Source of the DNA: Ovoidimarina sp038744785
Lineage (GTDB): Bacteria; Pseudomonadota; Alphaproteobacteria; Rhodobacterales; Rhodobacteraceae
Direction: 5' to 3'
NCBI GenBank assembly: GCA_038744785.1
Contig: JBCDLX010000012.1
Coordinates: 74,720 to 138,719 of the forward strand
Length of the DNA stretch: 64,000 bases
Position numbers and translations under genes: made by a program. Of the stretch, positions 46,160 through 55,282 are shown piece by piece (the stretch's first letter is position 1; each line of letters starts with the position of its first letter). The notes beneath the pieces were generated by a model. It searched no databases. It saw only the letters and a program-made list of their open reading frames with translations, and had not been told where the DNA came from.

Positions 46160-47498
46160 CGGACACCTTGGGGAAGTACTTGTCGATCAGATCCTGCTTC
46201 ATCAACAACTGTTCGGGCTTGAAGCACTCGCCCAGAGTTTGCCAGCACAGATCAAGTGCGTCTTCCAACGGAATCGAGACATTGATGTCCATGAAACGTT
46301 CGCGGAACAGATCACCGAACTTCAGGACCTGTTGGTCAAAATCCGAAAGGTCAAACGCCATTGCCTGTTTTTGGGCGGCATCGCGCGCTTCGGAGTAAAA
46401 GCGGATCATGGTGTTCATGATCTGGCTGTGATCTTCGCGCGTCACCTTTCCGATCACATTCTGTTTCAAGCGCGACAGGCTGCCAAATGGGTCAATGACG
46501 CCTGAATGAAGATAAAACTGGCCTTCGGTAATGTAGCCGGTGTTGTCGGGCACCGGGTGGGTGACGTCGTTACCGGGCATGGTCGTCACCGCAAGGATCG
46601 TCACCGATCCGCCTTTCGCGTAGTCGCAGGCCTTTTCGTACCGGCGCGCAAGCTCGCTATAGAGATCACCCATGTATCCCCGGTTCGACGGAACACGTTC
46701 CTGACTGATACCCACTTCCTTCATGGCGTCGGCATAGGCAGTCATATCGGTTAGTAGAACAAGGACACGTTTGCCTTCCTCAACAGCAAATTTCTCAGCC
46801 ACCGCAAGCGCCATGTCGGGCACCAGAAGCCGTTCTACCAATGGGTCGGAGGCTTGATTGACGAACATCACTGTGCGCGAGAACACCCCCGCATCTTCAA
46901 AAGACTGTCGGAACGTGTGAAAATCGTCAAAGATCAAGCCCATCCCGCCAAAGACAACGATATCGGCATCCGCCTGAATGCCGATCCGCGCCAGGAACGG
47001 GTTATAGGGTTCGCCAGAAACCGAAAAGATCGGGATCTTCTGACTTTCAACGAGGCTGTTGAAAATGTCGATCATCGGGACGTCGGTGCGGATCATCCGT
47101 TTGGGCACAATCCGTTCCGCCGGGTTCACGGACGGCCCACCGATGTCATAGCGCGGCTCCGATGACAGGTCCGGGCCACCGTCTACCGGGTTACCTGCAC
47201 CGTCAAAAACCCGGCCAAGAATGTTCGCGGAATAAGGCGCTTGCATCGGGTGGCCCAGGAAGGTCGCCGTAGCACCCGTGGAAATCCCTTTAGTCCCAGA
47301 AAACACCTGCAGCGAAACTTTGTCACGATCAACGTGGATGACCTGAGCCATGGATTTCGCGCCATCAACCGCTTGGACGACCGCGAGATCGCCGTATCGC
47401 ACCGCGCTGCCCTCGCCCGCATTCTCGGGCACGTGGACTTTCAGCGTATCGCCTACGATTTCAAGGATACCGGAGTAGCGGATAAGATCGCGAACCAT
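46137..47498 (-). CDS. atpB: V-type ATPase subunit B (non-catalytic)
   Basis: 453 aa from ATG 47498 with a strong AGGAGG site, and first gene of the operon. The B-subunit blocks are present: GRVFDGAGNPVDGGP, the degenerate P-loop region PIFSVSGEPYNPFLARIG, LLTDMTAYADAMKEVG and RGYMGDLYSELARRYEKA. It alternates with A in the head. Upstream lie only decayed genes, so the operon promoter must be in or before 47499-47555. Confidence 0.94.
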   Translation of the reverse strand: MVRDLIRYSGILEIVGDTLKVHVPENAGEGSAVRYGDLAVVQAVDGAKSMAQVIHVDRDKVSLQVFSGTKGISTGATATFLGHPMQAPYSANILGRVFDGAGNPVDGGPDLSSEPRYDIGGPSVNPAERIVPKRMIRTDVPMIDIFNSLVESQKIPIFSVSGEPYNPFLARIGIQADADIVVFGGMGLIFDDFHTFRQSFEDAGVFSRTVMFVNQASDPLVERLLVPDMALAVAEKFAVEEGKRVLVLLTDMTAYADAMKEVGISQERVPSNRGYMGDLYSELARRYEKACDYAKGGSVTILAVTTMPGNDVTHPVPDNTGYITEGQFYLHSGVIDPFGSLSRLKQNVIGKVTREDHSQIMNTMIRFYSEARDAAQKQAMAFDLSDFDQQVLKFGDLFRERFMDINVSIPLEDALDLCWQTLGECFKPEQLLMKQDLIDKYFPKVSDGPVAAE

Positions 47499-47555
47499 CT
47501 TGCAGCCTCCTGTTTGCGAAAATCCTAGCCCCGAGGGACGCGTCGACGCACGGCA

Positions 47556-47899
47556 TTAGTCATGGAATGCGACATCTTGTGCGTCCAACGAGATCAAAGT
47601 GCCCATCTCACAGGCACCGATCCCCTCAAGATCGGCCCGCGCGCCGATGGCCGCCGGCTTTTTCCGGTCTACTGCGCAAACTGTCAGGCCACCGCGAACT
47701 TCGAGCCCGTTGAGCTGACGAAAAAATAATAGGCCACAGACGCCTCGGGCGATGCCCGCTTAGTCGCCCGCTGATCCGGCGTGCCCCAAAACGGCATCCG
47801 CATCTGTCGTGGCAACGAGAAGGTCCGCTCCAATTTTGCGGGCCAGAAGTTCCGAGGCAAGGTCTTTGTCGTTGACGGCCTCGACACCATCCAGCTGAG
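47556..47899 (-). pseudogene. Carbamate kinase (arcC-like) C-terminal remnant
   Basis: On the minus strand the frame reads QLDGVEAVNDKDLASELLAR, then KIGADLLVATTDADAV. A frame change leads into WGTPDQRATKRASPEASVA, another reaches SSTGSKFAVA (equivalent to AGSMGPKVEAA), and the first style of frame returns for KKPAAIGARADLEGI before TAA at 47556-47558. These are consecutive blocks of the carbamate kinase C-terminal half. At least two frameshifts and an in-frame stop kill it. Its left part is replaced by an integrase fragment. Confidence 0.8.
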
Positions 47900-48612
47900 G
47901 CAGGTGAACATGAACGCCCTTGCTGCTATTGCCCACCATCCAGCCAGGTCGGCATAGAATGCAGGCACATCGCGCCAGGCCATTGCCTCGTCGTGCCTCT
48001 GCTAAGTGTTCACTTTGGGAAGTACGCCGCCATCCTTAATCGGTGTCACCGAGTTCTCACTTTCGCGGAAGCCTTTGGATCGCGCCACATCCAGCACCAC
48101 CTTAATCCGCTGCGCCAGACGAAGAGCGGTCTCAGGCTTTTCAATCCAGATCGGTGATAGGCAGGACAGAACCTGGGGCTGGCCAACTGCATCAACGGGT
48201 AATTGTCCGATTTTTAAAGGGCACAGTCACTGAGCCTATTAATCCACTATGCCACGCGTTTCTCGTTCTTTAATGTAGGCAAACGCTTGATATGAACCTT
48301 CCGCAAGATCTTTTCGAGCATCGGGATTTCTCTTGCGGCGTTGAAGTGCGGGTTTAGTCCTTGTTTCGCTATTCGCCGATACTCAAGCACCCGCGAACGG
48401 GCATCCTGCAAGAGCACGACGTCCGCGCCACCCAGCCCAATGTCGGTCCGCAGCGGTTTGCCCCGCCGGTTCTTCAGGCCATTAACGGTCACGGGCACGA
48501 TCCAGCACCGCGCGGCGGAGTTGTCCGCGGTATAGTTCAAGCCGTTCCCGTCACCGTGCCGCCCCGGCCCTAAAACCCCAACGAGCCGTTTTGTCAGCTT
48601 TCCGGAAATCAC
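47894..48612 (-). pseudogene. P4-like tyrosine integrase, truncated and inactivated
   Basis: ATG 48612 starts ISGKLTKRLVGVLGPGRHGD, the DUF4102-type arm-binding N-terminus of P4-like integrases, continuing to LPTLKNEKRVA and a TAG at 48247. The same protein resumes after a one-base shift near 48215 (KIGQLPVDAVGQPQVLSCLS, ETALRLAQRIKVVLDVARSK). It then meets a second TAG after VLPKVNT and continues AMAWRDVPAFYADLAG to FMFTCLS at about 47894. The catalytic C-terminal domain is gone; carbamate kinase sequence follows directly. Confidence 0.82.
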
Positions 48613-49309
48613 GTTAAGCTGCAGTCATACCACGTTTTGTACCAGACACTGGGCAAGACCGAATGAAATCCAACATGATTGGTACGCAAGTCTCGGAGCG
48701 ACTTTGCGCCCTTTTATGGGTGATCCGTTGTCATTCGGTAGCGGTCACAACTAAGAAATGGGGTGAGGTGGCAGTGCAGCCAGACCAACGCGAACCAGTC
48801 TCAGCTGGGGCAGTGGCATGGTCCTGTATGCCGCACCGAGGCCACAACACCCTTCAGAAGCGGCGTTGCGAGTTTGCTTGAAGTGATCTCGAAAGGAGAG
48901 ACCGCGCCCGTGGCAGAAGTAGTTCGCGATAGGCGCGTGGACGGAAGCGAACACCGAACACTCCGGACACGACGGAGCCGTTGCATCGCCCGCTCCCGCC
49001 TTCGGAACGGAATGTGCGAGCTCTCCGTCCGTTATTGATCTCGCGGCCGGTTTCCTGCTGGTCGATCACACAGACCTCCTTCAAGGCCGCTCCGCCGGAG
49101 CGAGGTTTTTCCGTCACAGGCGCTCCGGCCCGATCACACTTCTCCACTGATTTCTTAAGGAATCTCAGTGCAATCAGGCAGATAGTCTCAGGCCGTGTTC
49201 TGATACGGCGAAATGGATTGGGTCTTCCCATCCGCAGTCGCTATCCACGCCCCCCTGCCCCACTCTAGCCAATTTGGTCGGACACCGCCCTTACCGGCCT
49301 CATGAACAG
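48613..49309. other. 697-base region without a convincing gene
   Basis: It separates the integrase remnant from the SDR stop. Short frames on both strands (for example 95 codons plus at 48981-49268 and 125 codons minus at 48854-49231) lack ribosome sites and known motifs. A plus-strand terminator-like hairpin lies at 49088-49110. No tRNA, the usual target of P4-like integrases, could be found. Confidence 0.5.
49088..49110 (+). terminator. Orphan Rho-independent-type terminator
   Basis: CGCTCC-GCC-GGAGCG is a perfect 6-base stem (with further CC/GG flanking) followed by AGG and TTTTT. It points along the plus strand although no plus-strand gene precedes it. It may be the last trace of a deleted gene, or terminate an unrecognised small RNA. 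Confidence 0.4.
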
Positions 49310-50080
49310 CTAGAGCGCAGTATAGCCTCCATCGGCGCAAATGACCTGCCCGGTGATCAGGTTGGACGCGCTCGAGGCAAGAAACAGCACCAGGTCGGCG
49401 ATCTCTTCCGGTTCACCGAAACGCCCCAGCGGTATCTTGGCCAGCATGGGCTCGCTCATCTCTTTCGGTGACCAAACCCGCTTTCCCATCTCCGTCATAA
49501 CAACCGTTGGGCAGACAGCGTTCGACTGGATGTTATGCGGCGCCCATTCCACGGTCATGACCTGTGTCAGCATATTCAGGCCCGCCTTTGATGACGCGTA
49601 AGCCGCATGATCCGGCAAAGCGACAACCCCGGTCTGAGAAGCAATGTTGATGATCTTGCCGCCGCCCTGGGCGATCATCTTCGGTGCGAGGGTTTTGGCA
49701 ATCAGATAGGGTGCGCGAAGGTTCACGTTCATCGTCGTGTCCCAGTTCGCAGTGGGCGTGTCGAGGATGGGATCGATCAGCGCAGCCGCAGCGTTGTTGA
49801 CAAGAATGTCGATTGTGCCGAAGGCCTCCAAGGCCTCTTCACCAATGCGAACGCAATCATCGGCACTGGTCAGTTCGCCAGTGATCGAAATCGCCTTGCA
49901 GCCATGGGATCTGACCAGTTCGCAGGTTTCCTCCAACCCCGCTTGTTCCCGCCCCGTTGCCGCGACATCCGCTCCCGCCGAGGCCAGGACATTGCAGATC
50001 GCCTGCCCGATACCCTTCGATGCACCGGTCACAAGCGCCCGCTTTCCCTTGACCGAGAACCGCTCTTTCCAAGTTGACAT
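49310..50080 (-). CDS. Short-chain dehydrogenase/reductase (SDR), classical type
   Basis: 256 aa. It shows the NAD(P) motif TGASKGIGQA near residues 18-27, NNAAAALIDP, the catalytic Ser in NIASQTG, the Y-x3-K pair in YASSKAGLN, and a C-terminal GQVICADGGYTAL. The lack of a basic residue after the glycine motif is compatible with NAD. It is the last gene of the polyol operon. Similar SDRs oxidise sugar alcohols or ketoses; the exact substrate is unknown. Confidence 0.88.
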   Translation of the reverse strand: MSTWKERFSVKGKRALVTGASKGIGQAICNVLASAGADVAATGREQAGLEETCELVRSHGCKAISITGELTSADDCVRIGEEALEAFGTIDILVNNAAAALIDPILDTPTANWDTTMNVNLRAPYLIAKTLAPKMIAQGGGKIINIASQTGVVALPDHAAYASSKAGLNMLTQVMTVEWAPHNIQSNAVCPTVVMTEMGKRVWSPKEMSEPMLAKIPLGRFGEPEEIADLVLFLASSASNLITGQVICADGGYTAL

Positions 50081-50128
50081 GGTCTCCCCCTAGCCGCGCA
50101 TTCTACTTTGGCTGCCAACGCGCTGCGA

Positions 50129-51187
50129 CTACCCTGCAAGCGTGACATTCAGGGATTGCCGATACTTTTCGGCATCCCAATTCAAGAGTTCCAGAGTCTG
50201 ATCCATGGTCAAGTAGTTCAACCGCGCGTCTGGCGGGACCCGGGCCATGACATCTGCCAGGCACCTCATCATCACGCGCGCCGATTCCGTCAAATCGTTG
50301 CGTACAACCACCCCGACGCCTGGAACCAGAAGCCAGGGCGGATGCGGTGCTCCGGTTTCATCGATGCGATTGAGCGCATCAGAGAGGCATTCACCCTCCC
50401 GAACCACAGGCACGGCAATGCCGCAAAAGATAACGTGATCTGGATAGAGACTGCCTGTCGCAACCTGCGCTATCCTGTCCGCGCCGATGGCAAGCTGGTG
50501 TAATGAGCTGTCCTCTGGCAAGCAGAACTCCGACCCTTCTAAAAGCTGCTTAAGTCGCGGGATATCTGTGGGCTTTTCAGGCAAGCCGGGTTGCGCCAGC
50601 GCGCCGTGCACGCGCTCTTGCAGCGCCGCAACGGCGTCCACCGTCTCTCCCGCGACGATCAGACCGTGATTGGCAAGCACAACAACATTTGTATCCGCCC
50701 GCAAGGCAGAACGCACGGATCGCGCAAGGTTTGCGCCCGGTTTTGTGTAAGCCACAAAACTCCAGTTGAGCCGGGCAAGCCTCTCGGCAAGGCGCTCCTC
50801 TGCATCCTGACGAATGGCAATGGCCAGTGTGTGGACGCAATGCGTGTGCAGAACGACGCGCTGATCAAATACCGCATGCAGACTGGTCTCGATAGAGGGG
50901 CGCATCAGTCCAGTCGGGTCAAGCAAGAAGGACTTCGGCTGGTCGGCGACCGGATCCCCGCGCTCAAGTGCCGCGCGCATCGCCCTCACATCTGTCGCAA
51001 CGAATATATCCTGTTCCAGCGCAGTCCCCATGAGTGTGCCCGACGCCTTGATCCACATGGCGTCGCCTTCTTTGACCGAGCTGTTTCCACCCGCCCCCTG
51101 AACGTGCATCGGGTCAGCGCCAAACCGCGCGGACAGCTGGCGCAGGCCGTCGAAATCCTCAGGCCGACTTGGCAAGTTTACGGTCAA
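50129..51187 (-). CDS. Class II aldolase/adducin-family protein
   Basis: 352 aa if started at TTG 51187, which follows GGAG; ATG 51214 overlaps eryB more deeply and lacks a ribosome site. The aldolase-II fold is at about residues 15-230, with the GAGGNSSVKEGDAMWIKASG phosphate-binding stretch, the zinc pair HTHC in VVLHTHCVHTLA, and LANHGLIVAGET. The C-terminal ~120 residues extend beyond the usual 210-aa single-domain enzymes. The reaction may be cleavage or decarboxylation of a phosphorylated keto-sugar (acid). Its place inside the erythritol operon is notable because that pathway needs no aldolase. Confidence 0.82.
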   Translation of the reverse strand: MTVNLPSRPEDFDGLRQLSARFGADPMHVQGAGGNSSVKEGDAMWIKASGTLMGTALEQDIFVATDVRAMRAALERGDPVADQPKSFLLDPTGLMRPSIETSLHAVFDQRVVLHTHCVHTLAIAIRQDAEERLAERLARLNWSFVAYTKPGANLARSVRSALRADTNVVVLANHGLIVAGETVDAVAALQERVHGALAQPGLPEKPTDIPRLKQLLEGSEFCLPEDSSLHQLAIGADRIAQVATGSLYPDHVIFCGIAVPVVREGECLSDALNRIDETGAPHPPWLLVPGVGVVVRNDLTESARVMMRCLADVMARVPPDARLNYLTMDQTLELLNWDAEKYRQSLNVTLAG

Positions 51188-52664
51188 ACCAGCGCTCCAA
51201 TGATTTTTGCGCATTTGCAGAGAGGTGCAATCCGTGCTTTGTCCGTCGTTGCAGAACATCTTCCGCACAACTGGCCCATTCCTGCGTAGCGAGATATCTG
51301 ACCTCCGCCTCGTAGAGCAGTCCGCCAAAATGCAGCCCCAGCCCATCAAGCGACGTGGCCGCGCCCACGATCTCGCCCATGCGCGTGCCATAGAGTCTTA
51401 CGTAGTGTTTTGCGAGTTGTTTTGGAAGCCAGGGGTACTTCCGCAGAACATCACCAAGAAAGTTCTCAAAATCCGCGTCAGCCATATCGCCGCCCGGCAG
51501 CGGTGCACCGGCGGTCCAGGACGTTCCCATCCCAGGCAAGTATGGTTTCAGCTTGTCGACCGCATGTTCCGCCAATTTGCGATAGGTCGTGATCTTGCCG
51601 CCAAAGATGTTCAAGATCGGCACGCCCCGACTCTGGTCGACATCCAGCATATAGTCTCGGGTCACAGCACTTGGATCGCCCTTGCCATCATCGAACAATG
51701 GGCGGACTCCCGAGAAAGTGCTCAGAACATCCTCTGGCGTGAGCTTCTGCTTAAAGTATCGGTTGACGGCAGCAATCAGATAGTCAATCTCGCTTTGGTC
51801 TGCCGCGACTTCCTCGGGCGGGCCGTCATAGGAAATATCGGTGGTCCCGATAAGCGCTTTGTCCCCTTCATATGGATTTATGAATATGACGCGCTTGTCG
51901 GTGTTTTGGACCAGGTAGGCCTGCTGCCCATCCCAGAATTTTGGAACGACGATGTGGCTGCCTTTAACCAAGCGCACTGTTCTTCGAGAGTTCGTGCCGG
52001 CGACGCGCCCAATGATATCGTTTACCCATGGGCCAGCCGCATTCACAACAACCTTGGCTTTTATCCGCCGTTCGGACCCATCCACCCTGTTTCGCAATGT
52101 CGCGCGCCAAATATCCCCTTCCGAGCTGAGAGACACGCACTCGGTGCGCGGCAGGATCGTCGCGCCGTTCTCGCGCGCACCCATGGCGTTCAGCACGACA
52201 AGGCGGGCATCATCGACCCAACAGTCCGAATACTCAAAACCGATACGGAACTCCGGCAGGATCGGCGCACCCTCCGGGTCGCGGTGAAGGTCAAGCTTGC
52301 GCGTGCCGGGCAAACGTTTACGCCCGCCAAGATGATCATAAAGAAACAGCCCAAGCCGTATCAGCCACGCCGGCCGGTCCAGCGGACTATGCGGCAGAAC
52401 AAAACGCATCGGCCAGATGATATGCGGCGCGGCATTCAGCAGAACTTCTCGTTCGATCAGTGCTTCACGCACCAAACGGAACTCGTAGTACTCAAGATAG
52501 CGCAACCCACCATGCACCAGCTTACCCGAGCGGGAGGAGGTGCCTTCCGCCAGGTCGTCCTTCTCGCACATCAACACAGATAGGTCGCGACCCGAGGCAT
52601 CCCGCGCGATGCCGGCGCCGTTTACCCCACCTCCGATGATAAGAAGATCAACGCATTCCGACAT
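51159..52664 (-). CDS. eryB: Erythritol-4-phosphate dehydrogenase EryB-like (GlpD family)
   Basis: 501 aa, the length of Brucella/Rhizobium EryB. FAD binding is shown by LLIIGGGVNGAGIARDASGR and CEKDDLAEGTSSRSGKLVHG; the DAO domain and a GlpD C-terminal helical domain follow (EYDVRYLAT-like region near the end). GlpD enzymes oxidise glycerol-3-phosphate; EryB oxidises L-erythritol-4-phosphate to L-3-tetrulose-4-phosphate at the membrane. I assign EryB over GlpD because eryA, eryC, eryD, eryH and eryI equivalents share the operon. Confidence 0.85.
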   Translation of the reverse strand: MSECVDLLIIGGGVNGAGIARDASGRDLSVLMCEKDDLAEGTSSRSGKLVHGGLRYLEYYEFRLVREALIEREVLLNAAPHIIWPMRFVLPHSPLDRPAWLIRLGLFLYDHLGGRKRLPGTRKLDLHRDPEGAPILPEFRIGFEYSDCWVDDARLVVLNAMGARENGATILPRTECVSLSSEGDIWRATLRNRVDGSERRIKAKVVVNAAGPWVNDIIGRVAGTNSRRTVRLVKGSHIVVPKFWDGQQAYLVQNTDKRVIFINPYEGDKALIGTTDISYDGPPEEVAADQSEIDYLIAAVNRYFKQKLTPEDVLSTFSGVRPLFDDGKGDPSAVTRDYMLDVDQSRGVPILNIFGGKITTYRKLAEHAVDKLKPYLPGMGTSWTAGAPLPGGDMADADFENFLGDVLRKYPWLPKQLAKHYVRLYGTRMGEIVGAATSLDGLGLHFGGLLYEAEVRYLATQEWASCAEDVLQRRTKHGLHLSANAQKSLERWFDRKLAKSA

Positions 52665-52679
52665 CAGGTATCCGCAACC

Positions 52680-53723
52680 TCAACACTCATTCAAAAGCGG
52701 CTCGCCCTGGATATACCGCCGGACATCCTCGGCCAGAGTCCGCGCCGCGTAGGTCACCGTCCATACCGAGGCACCCGCGATATGCGGTGTCAGTGTTACA
52801 TTTTCCAGATGTAGAAGCGGCCAATCAGGCGGAGTTGGCTCCACGCTGAAGGTCTCGAGCATTGCCGATCCGATGATCCCATCCCGCAGCGCTTCGTAAA
52901 GATCGTCATAGTTGCAAATCGGGCCCCGGGCAGTGTTGACCAGAAGGGCATCGGACTTCATTTGCGCCAGAGTGTCTCTATTGATCATCTGTGTCGTCTC
53001 CGGGGTGACGCGCGGATGCAGGGTGACCACATCGCTTTCGGCCAATAGTTGATCGAGGCCGACCTGCGCGACACCGGCCTTGGTATCTTCGGGCGAGAGC
53101 TGCACATAGGGATCATAGACCAGCACGCGCGTCCCGAACGCGCGCAAAAGCCGCGTCACGCGTGTGCCGACCTTTCCGTAGCCAATCACCCCAGCCGTCA
53201 TCTCACTCAGTTCGCGCCCCGTTGTGTCGGCACGATAGAGATCCCCGCGCCACGCACCCTTGCGTAGGGCTTCATGCCCAACGCGGATCTTGCGAGATTC
53301 CGTGAGTATCGCTCCGATCGTAAACTCGGCCACCGCCGAGGCGTTTCGACCGGGCACCCGCACCACCGTGATATCGCGCGCTTTTGCTGCTTCGACATCG
53401 ACATTGACGGGACCACCCCGAGTAACCCCAACGAACCGCAGATCGGGCAAACGGTCCATCATGTCCCCGGTCAAGGGCGACTGGTGCAGAAGGAAAACTT
53501 CGGAACATCCCACAAACTCGACCACGTCGTCAAAATCGCCAAGATATTCTTTGATGGCAGAGGCCTTGCCGTCTTCATAGCCATGCAAAACCGGGCTGTT
53601 CGGCCAATCGGTCTGCAGCGTGCGGCAGTTCAACGCGATCCCATTGCACGCGCTACGCAGCTCTTCTTCAATCACTTCAGGAAGAATGAAATAGTCCCCT
53701 ATGATTGCCACATCACGGCTCAT
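52680..53723 (-). CDS. D-isomer-specific 2-hydroxyacid dehydrogenase
   Basis: 347 aa from ATG 53723 (ATGA overlap with eryA). The NAD domain has VIGYGKVGTRVTRLLRAFG near residue 170. The catalytic Arg is in VNTARGPICNYDDLY, the Glu in LETFSVEP and the His in TPHIAGAS. The catalytic-domain blocks FVGVTRGGPVNVDVEAAKAR and VPGRNASAVAEFTIGAIL match the PGDH-like branch. It would interconvert a 2-hydroxy acid and a 2-keto acid. It is not part of the known erythritol route, so it may open a branch for sugar acids such as erythronate (inference). Confidence 0.87.
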   Translation of the reverse strand: MSRDVAIIGDYFILPEVIEEELRSACNGIALNCRTLQTDWPNSPVLHGYEDGKASAIKEYLGDFDDVVEFVGCSEVFLLHQSPLTGDMMDRLPDLRFVGVTRGGPVNVDVEAAKARDITVVRVPGRNASAVAEFTIGAILTESRKIRVGHEALRKGAWRGDLYRADTTGRELSEMTAGVIGYGKVGTRVTRLLRAFGTRVLVYDPYVQLSPEDTKAGVAQVGLDQLLAESDVVTLHPRVTPETTQMINRDTLAQMKSDALLVNTARGPICNYDDLYEALRDGIIGSAMLETFSVEPTPPDWPLLHLENVTLTPHIAGASVWTVTYAARTLAEDVRRYIQGEPLLNEC

Positions 53724-55282
53724 ACTTCGGCTCCCTTCAGAGACGCCATGCTGGCCCACGTCGGGCGGAGCGCGTCTCGCGATGCGACATAATCTTCGTA
53801 GAGGCGGCTGTATTTTTCGCCGAGATCTGCATCCGGCGCCTCGGGTGCACTTAAATACGGACCAACCCAATCATCGACACAAGCTTTCATGCTGTCGAAC
53901 ACCCCGTTCGCAACCGCTGCCATCATCGCAGCACCCGCTGCCCCAGCCTCGGCGCGGGAGCATTGGCACACCGAAGCGCCAAGCGACGCCGCAAGCGTGC
54001 GTCTAAGCGCATCCGAACGTGCCGCCCCGCCGGTCAGCGTGACCTTCGATGGCAGTGCACCCATGGCCAGGTAGCAATCGCGAGACGCCATGCTGAGCCC
54101 TTCGATCGCACCGCGCACAAGATCGGCAAACCCATGCGCGGTTGAAAGACCGACAAAGCTGGCACGGGCGGTATGGTCAATAAAGGGACCACGTTCTCCG
54201 GCCTCGGATATGTAAGGGTGAAACAGAATGCTGCCCGGTGTGGTGCTCTCCATCCAGGTTTCGATCTGGGCAAGGAACGTCGCGTCCTGTTCTTCTCGCC
54301 CCATGGCGCGGCAGACATCCCGCGCCAGTCCCAGAACCCAATCGATGTTCAGCGTTCCAGCCATGTTGGTTTGCAGCTGTGCAACCATGCCCGCCACCGG
54401 CATAGCCATGGTGTACCCTGTGCGCTCATCAGGGTTCAACGAGACATCTTTGACCGCCTTGCATTGAATATGCACACCGGTCGTGCCGACAATGGTACAA
54501 CCGGTGTCTTGCCCCGGCAGATATCCCCCCCCGCCCAAGATCGTGCAAACGATATCGACAAAACCAAGTGAGACGGGCGTCCCAGACAAGAGTCCGGTCT
54601 GCTCTGCGGCCCACTGACTCAGGGTATGGGTTTCGACAGACCCATCGCAGATCTCTGGGATAAGGTCGCGATGGCGTTCGAGACCCAGAAAACTGATCAC
54701 CTCTTCATTCAAATGCCGTGTCCGGAAGTCCCCATAGGTGAAACAGGCTTCCGAAGGATCGCTGACACAGGCACCCGTGAGGTTCAGATAGAGCCAGTCT
54801 TTGCAATGCAGCGCTCGCGCAGCCCCGGCCAATTGCTCGGGTTTGTGCTCTTTCATAAACGCCAGTTGCATCCCCTGCTGGCATGCATTGAGACCGGTCC
54901 CGGTGGCGAGATAGCGCCCCCTGTCACCAGCTTCTCGGCGCAAGCGTTCCGCCAGCGCGCCGGCTCGGCCATCCAGCCAGAGCCAGGCATCGCCCACTGG
55001 TTGGTTCTGCCCGTCGATCAGCCACGTCCCGTCGCCTTGCCCCGTCACCGCAATGGCCAAGGTTCGGACGGCAAGATCAGGAATCTTCTGACCAAGATCG
55101 CGTAGCGTTGCCGTACAATCCTTCCAGGTACGCATCATGGGCTGGGTAACCGCACTGTCCGGGCCGCTATCATAACTGTTGGGGCGCGCCGCCAGCTCGA
55201 TTTGGCGACCAGACAGGTCAAATGCCACCGATTTCATCACCGACGTACCCGCGTCTATACCGATGATGATGTCCTTGCTCAT
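53720..55282 (-). CDS. eryA: Erythritol kinase EryA-like (FGGY family)
   Basis: 520 aa, matching EryA length. FGGY landmarks are IIIGIDAGTSVMKSVAFDL at the start, the substrate-side WLWLDGRAGALAERL, the ATP-side TIVGTTGVH and LTGGAARSDALRRTLA near residue 425. The enzyme phosphorylates erythritol to L-erythritol-4-phosphate in the cytoplasm. The specific assignment rests on the complete set of ery homologs around it. ATGA overlaps couple it to the ATPase before and the hydroxyacid dehydrogenase after. Confidence 0.85.
   Translation of the reverse strand: MSKDIIIGIDAGTSVMKSVAFDLSGRQIELAARPNSYDSGPDSAVTQPMMRTWKDCTATLRDLGQKIPDLAVRTLAIAVTGQGDGTWLIDGQNQPVGDAWLWLDGRAGALAERLRREAGDRGRYLATGTGLNACQQGMQLAFMKEHKPEQLAGAARALHCKDWLYLNLTGACVSDPSEACFTYGDFRTRHLNEEVISFLGLERHRDLIPEICDGSVETHTLSQWAAEQTGLLSGTPVSLGFVDIVCTILGGGGYLPGQDTGCTIVGTTGVHIQCKAVKDVSLNPDERTGYTMAMPVAGMVAQLQTNMAGTLNIDWVLGLARDVCRAMGREEQDATFLAQIETWMESTTPGSILFHPYISEAGERGPFIDHTARASFVGLSTAHGFADLVRGAIEGLSMASRDCYLAMGALPSKVTLTGGAARSDALRRTLAASLGASVCQCSRAEAGAAGAAMMAAVANGVFDSMKACVDDWVGPYLSAPEAPDADLGEKYSRLYEDYVASRDALRPTWASMASLKGAEV

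Noticed and set aside
48854..49231. Minus-strand 125-codon frame after the integrase remnant
   Set aside because: Rich in Arg and Ser without pattern; no family, no ribosome site, ends in low-complexity sequence.
48613..49309. A tRNA attachment site for the P4-like integrase
   Set aside because: I looked for a T-arm GGTTCGA-type pattern with cloverleaf on both strands and found none that folds.
51207..52583. Long plus-strand open frame of 458 codons opposite eryB
   Set aside because: It is the complementary shadow of a GC-rich conserved gene; eryB has FAD motifs and operon position, the shadow has none.
51159..52664. Calling this gene glpD and the locus a glycerol operon
   Set aside because: eryC, eryD, eryH and eryI homologs in the same operon fit erythritol; glycerol use needs none of them.
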